From Phytophthora quininea (lineage: Eukaryota; Oomycota; Peronosporomycetes; Peronosporales; Peronosporaceae): 64,000 nt of DNA. Below, piece by piece: positions 54,030-64,000 of this stretch. The stretch's first letter is position 1; every line of letters starts with the position of its first letter. Where the stretch lies: assembly GCA_011947345.1 (NCBI GenBank), contig JAAVTG010000493.1, positions 21,107 to 85,106 of the forward strand. The letters are read 5' to 3'. The position numbers and the translations under genes were made by a program. The notes below the pieces were generated by a model, which was not told the DNA's origin, did not search any database, and saw only the letters and a program-made list of their open reading frames with translations.

Positions 54030-55717
54030 ATGAGGACGACAATCATCGCTCTGCGAGAAATATTAGGATTAGATTCTAAAGCCAAGCGTAAAAGTGACAA
54101 GGTGCCGCAATGGCGGTCGCTGCTGCTGTGTATTCCGTTTATATTGACGCTATGGGCGCTGTTGATCGAGTCGTCGCTGATAACACCACGCTTCATGGTC
54201 GAACAGCGCATCTTTCGTGCGCTAGAAGCTGCTGAGTCTGCTGTCTCTGCGCTTGACGGTGTTGGTGAAGACCTGGAGGGGCCGGTCGAATTCAACGCCA
54301 GCTCGTTATACCCGGACGAAATGTTTGACACGGACTGGAGCAAGTACATCGACTCTGACAAGATCTTGCACTTGAACTCGATCCATCGAGGCTGCATCAC
54401 GCACAAGGACAGTATCATTCCTTGGAGTTTTGGAAAGACTGACCAAACGCGACGCCATGAGCGAGAAGAACCCGTGCACCGCAACGACCCACAGCTACTG
54501 GACAAGCTACGACAGTGTCCTGATGTTGATATTTTCTTGCCTGAAGGACTGCGGAACTTCGGATACTGCGAAGATGCAGCAGCTTATACTAAATGTACGT
54601 CTGAATTCCTTAGCAAGTAAGTGAAGTATGGAGGCTAATGACCATTTATTTTGCAGTTCTAAAGTCGCGGATGCTGCCGCGCTGGGTGTTGGAAGTCAAG
54701 TTTGAAGATATAGTAGTTGGCGAATCAGTAACTTACCACGATCTGTGTCCGAAGACGCCCATGCTCTTCTTCAATCACTACTGGGATGGCGTCCCTAAGG
54801 AGGCAGACTGGCCAGAAGCCAAGCCGCTTTATCTCATGCCAAACATTGAGATGTACGAGCTAGAGAGCGAGCACTACTGGAGAGCCGACGTCATTCTGTG
54901 CAAAACTGCGTTATGTGCGAGGTATTTACGCCAGTGGTTCCGTCAGGAGGAAACCCTCGTGGCACTCGCGTGTTGTACACTCGACACACGACGTCGAATT
55001 TGGCTCTAGAGCTTCGTCGTGGGATGGACACTTCTGTAATGGCAAAGAAAAACTTCTCGGACGTGACGTTCTTGCACACCGCAGGGAAAAGCATTCAAAA
55101 GGGGACACGACAAGTGCTGGATTGCTGGCTCTCTCGACCAGAGTTTCCAATGCTCGAGTTCTACATAGATCAAGATCTGTACCAAGGCGCCTTCAGCGAC
55201 TACGATGGTCGTATCGAGAACAGCACGAATGTTCAAATCTACACAGGTCGCCTGACTCCGAGGAATTCGGTCGAGTCATTTCCGAGGGCAGATACTTTTG
55301 TGTCCAAGTATGATGGAGGGGTACGGCCACTACATTAACCAAGCACGGTCTTCGAACGCGTACATCATCACGACAGACGCCGCACCGATGAACGAGTTGG
55401 TCACACCGTCGTCGGGCGCTCTGGTTCCGGCGCGAGTTCTGGCGTACGGCGAACAGTTCATGGGTGGGCTGTCGGATAAACCTCATGCGCTGCGTAATGT
55501 CTCTGGACTTGTAGCTTCCTTTGAAAACTGCGACGTGTGTGAGGTAGTGGAGGAAATGCTGGCAAGCACCACCGCAGACGACCGAGCACGAGCAGCCGAC
55601 CAAGCTTTCCAGCAATACTACTTCGACACGGTCTTCTTCGAGCACAAAATGAACGAGCTGCGGGACTTTGCTCGCTCTCATGGCCACCACTACCTACGAC
55701 GAGAAGCGGATATGTAA
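54030..55717 (+). CDS. GT4-like glycosyltransferase, type II membrane protein (GT copy 6)
   Basis: Exons are 54030-54594 and 54657-55717, with a 62-bp intron (GTACGT..TTGCAG) at the family position. The ATG at 54030 gives MRTTIIALREI and a membrane segment (LLLCIPFILTLWALLIESS). Stem: FDTDWSKYI, HRGCITHKD, CPDVDIFLPEGL. Core: FFNHYWDGVP, YLMPNIEMYEL, FLHTAGKSIQKGTRQ, then MEGYGHYINQARSSNA and TTDAAPMNEL. One base appears missing at about 54949, 55263 and 55307, so the gene is broken as read. The three gaps sit in conserved sequence in short homopolymers. Expected length about 542 residues. Tandem with copy 5. Confidence 0.78.
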
Positions 55718-55822
55718 AATGATACCACTAAACTTGAGTCCTCTTACTCCTAGTCGACGACTTCGTCGGTCTCGGTTATTTTTGGCCGACGCTTTGGTTC
55801 GAGTCGAGTCCATCGTGGCACA

Positions 55823-58800
55823 ATGGACGTCATGATGAGTCTGAAAGGAGCTGGCTTCTCGGCGATCGCCAACGCGTTTCGAGAGCGAGAGAAGCGGCTG
55901 GGTGGGGGTTGCCGCTGCTGGACTTTGTGGAGATCGTACTGCGCGGCCTGCCTCGACCAAAGTCATCGGAAGAAAAAGCTGCCAATGTGAGCGCTCTCGT
56001 GGACCTGTTCGAGGACATCGACATCAACGGAGACGGCGCCATGGACTTCGAGGAGTTCACGAGTTTCTGCGTAGACGCTGGCATGGTAGCAGCTCGGTCA
56101 CAGGTGGGTTCTCTCAAACATCGCTACGAAGTCGACCCCAAACACGCGCTTAAAACTTCGGCATTCCCACACAGCGATTCAAACTCGCGAGGTCCGACAA
56201 GCAGCAGCTCGACAATAAACCCTCCCAGTACGGGCATTGAAAAGATCAAATGGTCTCCGGGGTTTCGAATGTTCTTTGTGCTGGAAAACGCTGCTCGATC
56301 GGTCAAATTGTTCTCCAGCGACAGCAAATTCATCACTGAAGTGTGCGTCGCGTCGGAGCAGCAAAGCCAAAAGCAAGTCAATAGAGCGCCAGCGACGACA
56401 GCAACTGCAAGTGGACTTGACGTGCCTTTAAACGACGTGGTCGTCGTCGGCGACGGCGTTGCGTTTGTGACCCCAACTACAGCAGCACCTCCGTCAGCGT
56501 CAAGTATCTCTATCATCGACGCTGCGTTTATTTATCGCTTCCGATGGCTGGCGCTCAGCACGACGGACTTTGCCATCTCCTTTTACGACATGAACGAGTC
56601 CCGATCTACAGTCACGACGTCGACCGGATCGGCGACAAACTTTGCGCTGTTAAAAACCTCGGCCTTACCACGTCCACAGCGCAGTTAATTCTCCGGTTTT
56701 GCGAGTCTTCGGCGTTGCTGGCAAGTTCAGGGAACGACTTTGTGGTGAACGTTTGGAAAGTTCTCGACGCTGAGACCAAAGTCGTGTGGCGACGACTATC
56801 AGGGCATGCGGATCTGGTCATGGACTTGGTCGAGATTGTGCCGCATGATCTACTGGCTTGCTGCGACCTGAAGCACAACATCCAGCTATGGGATTTAGTG
56901 GATGGTCGACCCAGAGGATCACTATCGGCCCATGAACGCGGCATTCGACAGCTTTGCTACTCCAGTCAGCACGACCTGCTTCTGAGCGCTGGCTTTGAAT
57001 ATGAAGCACTCGCTTGGGACTTGAGCTCGAGGCAAGTCGTGTTGAAATTGTCTGGCCATCGCGCTCCACTTGTTGGCGTGCAGCTCGCCATGTTTCAGAC
57101 CGAACGAGCCATTACAGGCGACATCCAAGGAGTGTTCAAAGTTTGGGATATCACCCGAGTAAATGCCAGTTCGTCTACTGCTAGTACCTCGCAGGCAGTG
57201 CAGCTCGAGTCGATCGACTTGGCCATGCCAAGGGTAGAGACGCTGTCTTTGTGTGCATGCACCCGCACAACCGAGATCTCTGGGTCGTCACTTCTGGGAG
57301 CTGTACGCTCCAAAGTGTCCGCAGTATGCGCGTGCAGCAATTTGACGAAGTTCCGCTCCGAGCATTCTACCACTACAGCGCCAACAAATTCGTCGTTGTA
57401 GCTGGCTCGGTCTGCAGTCTTTGGGACGGAGAAACTGGTTCCTGCATCGAAGAGTTTGCAAACGTGGGTCATCTTGGTGGATCTCAAGCAGCTTCGACAA
57501 AAGACTCGGCACCGGTGACGTCTCCGTCCAAATCCTCGTCCCATCCGAACCGCAGCGAGCCTGGAACGGAGCTTTTGATCTGTGCGCATGACTCCAACTG
57601 CAGGAAGCTGGTGGTCGTGTCGAACTGGGGAGTTAGGCGTCCTCAACGCTCAAAACTTCGTGCAGATGCGGCGATGTCAAGAGACTTTCATGTCGAGAAC
57701 GCGAAGTCAACACCGAGCTTCGGTAGCCGGCAGACCACTCGTCAACTCTGCACCGTCCTGCGCTATCGTAGGTCTGCACTATTGTTCGGAGAACAAACTG
57801 ATCGTCATGACCGACGCAGCAACCAGCGCCATCATCGTCGTCGACGACAACTCCGACCATGACTCGTCTAAAGGCATCGAAGTGCTGCGCAAGCTCATCA
57901 ATATTCCCGACGGGATTGTTACAAGCGCCTACAGTTTCCACGCTTCGATGGTGGCCACAGTAGCTGCCGATTCGGAAGCGATGACGATCTCGCTTTGGGA
58001 CTTTGAGACGCTCACGTTCCTGGGGAACTGCCGTTGCGAGCCCAGCACAGTCAAGCAGAATTCACCGTTGAATATGCATGTGGTCGAGTTCTGGGATGAG
58101 TTCCCCGTGCTGTTGGCTGCTGACTCGAGCGGCGGCGTCTACTTTTCGCTGTCATGCCGCTGCTAAACGCGTACACTGGGAAATTATTGCATGCTTTCCC
58201 CAACGACCACGGCAATGACCACGACCCCACCAAACGCAGACGAAGTCGCAAGAAGTCCACAATCCCTGAAAACGCTGGTGAGAACGGAGAGGATGACGAC
58301 GGAAGCGATGGCGAGGATGAATCGAGCAAAACTGCGACTGTAAATGAGCTGGCTGAGAGTGCAGCTCGCAAACTGTTGGCCTCCAAATTTCTTCGTAAGA
58401 ACGCATTAATCTCTGCCCCTGTGATCAAGGCTAATGAATCGACCAAATCAAAGTCTCCGATGGAAACTTCCGCTGTTGTGACGTTTATGAAGATGGCTTT
58501 TGACGAGGAAAATCAGCGATATTTGTTGTTCGTCGGAGACGAGCGAGGTTACGTCGGCGTTTGGGATCCTGCGTCGATGATGCGAAGACTGACTCTGGCT
58601 AAAATCCCCGAGATCAAGTGCAAGTATCTGCGCCGCGGATATCAACCAAAGCGATGTTCTTCCGCGACTACTTGAAAGACTCGACAAATGCTGATGGGAG
58701 GGTCAAAGGCACCGGCAGGCGGTCCAAGGCGCTACTGGGAGCGATTGGAGAGGAGCCATGCTGTTGGGCGAAGACATGGAGTACATGAACGTTCGGGCGT

Positions 58801-61581
58801 CGCACGTGGATCTGAAAAAGCTTTCGCGTCGACGACAAGAAGGTCGAGCCCCACGGTCCACGAAAACTGTAGCACAGCCAGCGAAAACTCTACCGCCAAC
58901 GAAAGCTAAAGAAACTGCGGTAGTGAACGCCGTGGCGGCAGCAGAATTTTGCTAGGCAAAGGTTCGACTTTGAAGCAATCAAGACAGCGATCGGTCGTCG
59001 GCGAAAGCACACGAGTCCGATGGCTCCTGGCCTGGTAGTTCTTCGTACGAAAACTACCCGCATGATGTGCAGCTGGTAAGGCGATGGCAGGCCCATGGAG
59101 ATGCCATCACGAGTCTGGAAATCAGTCGACACCCCAACATTGTCATGACGTGTGGAGTGGATATGCGGATCTTCGTGTGGAACTGGGACGGCGAATGTTT
59201 GGGGAAACTATTTGACGCCGACAACCCTGGGTCCTGGGCTTGGCGCTTCCGTAAAGATGATGCCACTCGAACGAAGGAACGCGAAGTGTTAGTGCAGCAA
59301 TTGCTCCGTGAATTAGACCGCAGTCCTACAGACAAACTAGAGCAACGACGGCAGACATTGTACTCCGACCACGTTGGCCGTCGTAGTGTGAACGATCTAC
59401 ACAATGTCAACACCATGCTGCTGGACCACATCATCAGCAAGAACCCAGAGATACAACTGCTCGAACAGGAAGCCAAGGACAAGGAAAAAAACGCAGAAGA
59501 AGCTAGCGATATGGTAACACCGTTAGCTCTAAACGAGCCTCGTATTAAAGCGACGAAACTGCGAGCTCTACCAAAGAACGCATCACGAGCGACGTCAACC
59601 TCTACTAGCGCCCAGAAGCTGCGTCTGCACACTCTCAACCAACTCCACCCTCACGCCCGCGCCAAGGTTCAAGATTCTACAACGGAGGCGAGTGATCATC
59701 TCCCGTTTTCAGAGACTGGGGAGCTCAAGATGGACAAGGCGTACCTCGAGAACCAACTCTCCATTTCCTGTCCGAAGTCCACGTCGATCACCATTACGCG
59801 TGCCAATCGAGAAGCTCTTCAAGAGCAGATCCACGCCGAGTACGAGTCTGCACAGCAAGCGTTGGAGACTCGAGCAACGCTCGACCTGAAAGCTCGCGCG
59901 ATGTATGGCAACCTTGAAAGTATCCGAAATCGCCATGGCCCTCGCCAGCCTCCATTCCCCGAGAACTTTGACCAAGCTGGAGGTCCCTTAGAGCCGTCCG
60001 ACTTTCTCAAGCGCAATTTACCTGCTTCGGCACTTGCGATCCGTCCTCAAACAGCACCGATACGAGGTTTAAACAATTCGTCAAGTGTTGGGCGGCTAGG
60101 TATGCAACATCAACATGCCAGTAGAGCACCAACTCGAATGAAGATTTCAGCTTCGGAGTCGACTCTGCCAACGATGTTGACACATGAGCGGGCTACTAGA
60201 AGACCCAGCACCTCTGCAAACGGATGCAAGACGTCGCTTGATGAGGTTTTCATCGAACAATCTCGTCGTCAGCGACAGCAACAGCAGCTTGGCAATGGTA
60301 TTGTCGAAGGAGGGACCGTCGAAGGTGACAATCAACCGTCGAGACCACTGCAGAAGCTGCGCGGGATCAACGAAATTATCGACAGAGCTCAAACCTTTTG
60401 CAATGAAGTGGAAGACGATCAACAGCAACGGTTAGTGCGGCCAGGGACCGCTCCCGTGATGGCTCGACGCAGCAGCTTGACCTTGTCTCAACCGCTGATC
60501 GAACACCCGACGGAAGACGATGGCGACAAAGAAGACGACGAAGTTTTACACCAGCACTTGGAGGACACCAAGCGTCGAATGCAGGAGGCGATGCATGACG
60601 GGAAGCATCCGCATCAACGCAATATGCGCCGTATGCGGGAGCAGGCCAAGCTGCAGCAGCAACAGCGGCGTATGAACAGTTACTTGCAGCAGAAGCGGCG
60701 AGAACTCACCACCAATATCGGCAACGTGTTCAAAGGACTGCAAACGGCCCAAGATCATGACGAGCATGAGGACGACGATACTGAGGAAGGCGAAGAAGAA
60801 GCAGAAGTGCGTTCCTCAAAGCAAAAAGCCTCGCCTAAGGCCAAGGGCGACAAACTGCCGACAGATCCAGCGGCCAAGCGACTGGTAGCCGCCAAGAAAG
60901 CGTTTGGCATGTACAATGCGCAGGAAGTCATGTCGGTGATCCGCCTGTTTCGATCCATAGACGCCGACGCATCGGGCAACATCTCGATGACCGAGTTGCA
61001 GCAGTACAAGACGGTCTTCGAGAAGCTGGGCCACCACAACTTGATTTCTGTCTTCGAGACGATCGACTCGAATGGCGACGGCGAGTGTCGCTGCGAGAGC
61101 TGCTCGAAACCTGTTTCCACTACGCCACCAAGCCGCAGATCGACGGCATGCTACAACTGGCCAAAGTCGGTAGTGTGCGGTCGTTCCTGCTGGGAGTCGA
61201 GAACCCGATGACCACAACGGGAAGTTGTCGTCGTCGTCGTCACGGAAATCGTCCGGAGCGGTAGGAAGCTCCATCCCGACCACCGTCGAGCTGATGGCGA
61301 TTTTCCGCGTGTTCGACCACAACGGCGACGGCGGCGTCAGCATGCAGGAGATCATGGAGGCGCTGCGGGTCGACGACGACGATGTCATGGCCGCCGTGAT
61401 GGCTCGCGAGCACGACAAGGGGCCGCGAAGTATCGAGCCCGTGGTGTCGAGCGGTCTCACCCGTGAGGACGTGGAGCAGATCTACAACGAGTACGACCGC
61501 GACAAGGACGCCACGCTAGACTTTGACGAGTTCGTCGGGGTCATGAGGAGTCTGTACTCGCACAAGCCGCTGGTGTTGTAA
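55823..61581 (+). CDS. Long EF-hand / WD40 / EF-hand protein (WDR49/WDY-like)
   Basis: The ATG at 55823 starts MDVMMSLKGAGFSAIANAF. The N-terminus has an EF-hand (DIDINGDGAMDFEEF). WD40-type repeats cover roughly 56200-59250 (GHADLVMDLVEIVPHDLLACC, IQLWDLVDG, SGHRAPLVGVQLAMF, VFKVWDI, then QAHGDAITSLEISRHPNIV and MRIFVWNWDGE). A long charged, Gln-rich region follows to about 60850. It ends with further EF-hands: DADASGNISMTEL, DSNGDGE, DHNGDGGVSMQEI and DRDKDATLDFDEF. The EF-then-WD40 order matches the WDR49/WDY family, found in flagellated eukaryotes and probably axonemal; calcium-responsive flagellar work is an inference. At least ten single-base frame changes interrupt it, mostly missing bases in homopolymers (for example 55908, 56655, 57250, 57627, 58146, 61083, 61207). 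Confidence 0.75.
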
Positions 61582-62499
61582 AGGCCACGGGATGTTGACC
61601 ACGATGACGGCAATACTGAGCGGCAGCACAGACACGAAAACGTCGTCGATGCAAAAGTGCAGGAGCTTGGCATGTTGAAGTGGTTCACGAGAAAGAGGAA
61701 AAGGGCAAGGTCCGCCCTGCAGATAGCTTTGGCACCCCGAAAGGTGGCACGGTTAACGAGGTTCCCACACCAATTCGACGACGCACCGCCGCGAAGAGAC
61801 CAGCAATGCTCGTCTCGCGGGGCCACCACCGAGCGTGTCTCTCTACCGGTAAAAGTCTTGCTCTGGCAGCGTAGAACACTAAATGCACCGGCGGACTCAA
61901 TAGATGTCGAGTCTTTTCTGTGGGCTTTGGCGCGCTCCTGCGGTGGGGGAAAATGTGGTGGCGAGCAGTGGAGCGGCTCAAGAGAGAGAAAACGTCATCA
62001 TCATCAGGATGGGACTCGCGCCGGTGAACAATCACGATTTCCGTCGTTGCAGATACTCAGGCGGGTGGCCATTCCATCGGACGCCCGCAGCGTTAGTATC
62101 GCCGAGGTTTCGGGAGTGGCGCTGTCGACTCAAGTCGACTTAGGGACATCTGCTAGCGCGTCTCATTTTCGAGTCGTAGCGATGCCGTCGCCGCCGAGTC
62201 TTGGATAAATGTCGAGTCGATCGCGCCGCGGCCCCGGGAGTCACTGCGGTCCGATGGCCTTGCACGGTAGCAGCTTGTGTCCTGGTGCGGCGATTTGCAC
62301 CGATTTGCGAGCGGCCTTCCAAACGTGGCCGATTCCTCGACACCATCGCGACGAACAGCCGATCCCAAGCGCTTGAACAGAGACGCGCATTGCCAACGCC
62401 GCCTGGCTGTATCCGCTGCGCTTCGCATCGAGGCTCCCCATTCTCGCTCTTGCCAACGCGTCCACAGCCGAAAGTCAGTCGCTGTGACTGATTGTCGCT
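61582..62499. other. Intergenic; possible short coding remnant
   Basis: It holds the end of the EF-hand gene and the promoter of the START/FYVE-like gene. A 65-codon plus-strand frame at 61680-61874 (MVHEKEEKGKVRPADSFG) has coding-like composition but no domain; it may be a remnant. Several minus-strand frames are chance. Confidence 0.4.
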
Positions 62500-64000
62500 A
62501 TGAGCCATCGGTTCCCGCTGCACGAGGCGGTGTTCCCGCCGTTGCAGCTGCCCCCGCCGCGATGGACAGGTATGTCAAGACGGCACAGATTCAGCTCACC
62601 AGGGCGCTGCACGACTACGACATGTATCACAAGTGGCAGGCGTCGAGGCCGCCGAGTCTCCGGTACCAGCTCCACCCGGCGATGTGGAGACCAGTGAAAA
62701 CATGCGAGCAGCTCACGGTCTATCGGCGCATCCCGATGGACGACGCCGTCGTTACGGCCCCGGCTGGGACCAGGAGACGAGCTCGGAGCCGCACCCTCGA
62801 AGCTGCGAGATTGGCGCCGGAGGAACCGTCGGTCTCGTCAGCGCCAACAGAGTCGACGACGGACAGCTACCCGTGGATACCGAATCGAGGCTCGGTCCCG
62901 ACGATCAACCAGGACTGGTCGATGCCGACGCTACTTCAGGTCGGGACGGTCGAAGGCACACTAGACGAGGTCTTGTACGGGACGGCGACGTTCTCCCCGA
63001 CCGACGCGCTGATCAAGGCCGCGTACACGGAAAACGAGGTTGTGGATGCCGAAATCCTGCGCGAAATCCAGGGTCCTACGCACGACGAGCCGTTCCGGTT
63101 CCTCGGCTTGAAATGGATCGTGAAAGCCACGTCCCCGGCGGTGAAGGCGTTCGTGTGGCCCCGCGACCTGACGTACGTGGAAGCAACAGGTATCTTAAAC
63201 CGGCAGGGCGAACGCGTTGGTTACCATTTGATGCACTCAGTGGATCTCGGCAAAGCATTTGGCGCGCTCGAACGGAAGAGAATCGTGCGTGGACGAGTGT
63301 CATCATGCTTCTTCTATCACCAAACCGCCCCCAACACCGTCGAGGTGTACATGAAGACCAACTTTGAGCCGAACGGGTCGGTCCACGAAGGCGTCGCCGT
63401 CATGTCGGCGGCGAACAGCCTCACGTGCTGCTTGAGGTCGGCGCTGTGTGCTCGCAACAAGAAGCTGGCGTGGATGTTGATGCATCCGGTCAACGAGGAG
63501 GCGGAGATCGGGTCGTCTCGCCAAAGCACCGTGCGCGTCAGGAAGCGCAACGATTGTGGAGTCTGCACGCGACCATTAGGCACCTTCTCGAGAGGATTAA
63601 GCTGCCGCATTTGCAATAACCGAACATGCTCCAGCTGCTGCGTCAAGAAGAAATTGAGCTTCCCTGGAAAAGCCCACAAGACCATCGAGCACCGCACTGC
63701 AGTGCTGTGCACGCACTGCCTCACACGAGCTCGACAGCTCGACACGTTTCAGATTGCGCAGTTGGAGGTGAAGGAGCGCGAACAACAGACCCGCGCCCGT
63801 GCATGTTCCCGGGCTGCGGAAGTTCGATGCCGCAGAGGTCGTAGCAACAGTCGTACAGCCAGCGCCCGTACACGACACACGATGCCCGAGGAGCCTCGAG
63901 CGAAACAGAAAGCTCGACAGCCTCAGAGGAAGACGGATCCGACGTCGACGCCGTCATGGGATTATAACTCTGAGGAGGAAGACGACGACGACCAAAACTC
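62500..64000 (+). CDS. START/FYVE-like lipid-binding protein, 3' end beyond or near the window edge
   Basis: The ATG at 62500 gives MSHRFPLHEAVFPPLQLPPP. One C is probably missing near 62553; from the ATG at 62562 the frame is open to the window end. Residues after MYHKWQASRPPS form a START-like domain (VGTVEGTLDEVLYGTATF, then FLGLKWIVKATSPAVKAF, YLMHSVDL-type sequence and CFFYHQTAPNTVEVYM). A FYVE-related zinc cluster (CGVCTRPLG, CRICNNRTCSSC, CTHCLTRA) follows near 63555-63735. Oomycetes have many START-plus-FYVE-like proteins; binding of membrane lipids is inferred. After about 63800 a second frame (ARGASSETESSTASEEDG) looks more natural and stops near 63966, so the end is uncertain. Confidence 0.7.

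Noticed and set aside
61680..61874. Possible small gene after the EF-hand protein
   Set aside because: Coding-like composition but no domain, no clear promoter and overlapping alternative frames; kept only as a note in the intergenic entry.

Overview
The window looks like a chromosome segment from an oomycete, most likely Phytophthora or a close Peronosporales relative. Introns are few and short (about 62-72 bp, GT..AG). Lineage-typical families are present: RSEGC-type ankyrin repeats, a Crinkler-like nuclease fragment, START/FYVE-like proteins and MULE, Tc1/mariner, LINE and gypsy remnants. Flagellar genes are also present. The two gene-rich ends are GC-rich; the middle (about 17-37 kb) is AT-richer and made mostly of decayed mobile elements.

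Region 1 (0.5-13.6 kb) is an array of seven LicD/fukutin-like type II membrane proteins, five of them full length, one with a frameshifted tail and one a clear pseudogene. A secreted GH78-type alpha-L-rhamnosidase lies inside the array. Part of the array is an inverted duplication of about 2.07 kb (4666-6732 against 11543-13608), which carries one whole LicD-like gene and the 3' third of the rhamnosidase gene.

Region 2 (13.6-37 kb) holds LINE remnants on both strands, two identical convergent tRNA-Arg(UCG) genes, an ACTC microsatellite, Tc1/mariner and Ty3/gypsy scraps, and a 3.27-kb MULE with terminal inverted repeats and a perfect 8-bp target duplication. It also holds a nearly identical 1.42-kb direct repeat carrying a piece of an IS630/Tc1-like transposase.

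Region 3 (37-56 kb) has an oomycete-specific hypothetical gene and a small spliced gene, followed by six GT4-like glycosyltransferases with N-terminal membrane anchors. Between them lie two decayed ankyrin genes, a Crinkler-like nuclease remnant and a radial-spoke protein 3 gene. Region 4 (55.8-64 kb) has a long EF-hand/WD40/EF-hand protein gene and the start of a START/FYVE-like gene.

The LicD-like and GT4-like families both have the topology of Golgi enzymes and lie within 55 kb of each other, so a shared role in surface glycan synthesis is an attractive but untested idea. Many genes are open only after allowing single-base indels, mostly one base missing from a homopolymer run. That pattern suggests consensus errors in the assembly, so several frameshifted genes may be intact in the organism. 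Genes with in-frame stop codons (the LicD-like copy at 10.2 kb, the ankyrin genes, the nuclease remnant) are more likely true pseudogenes.
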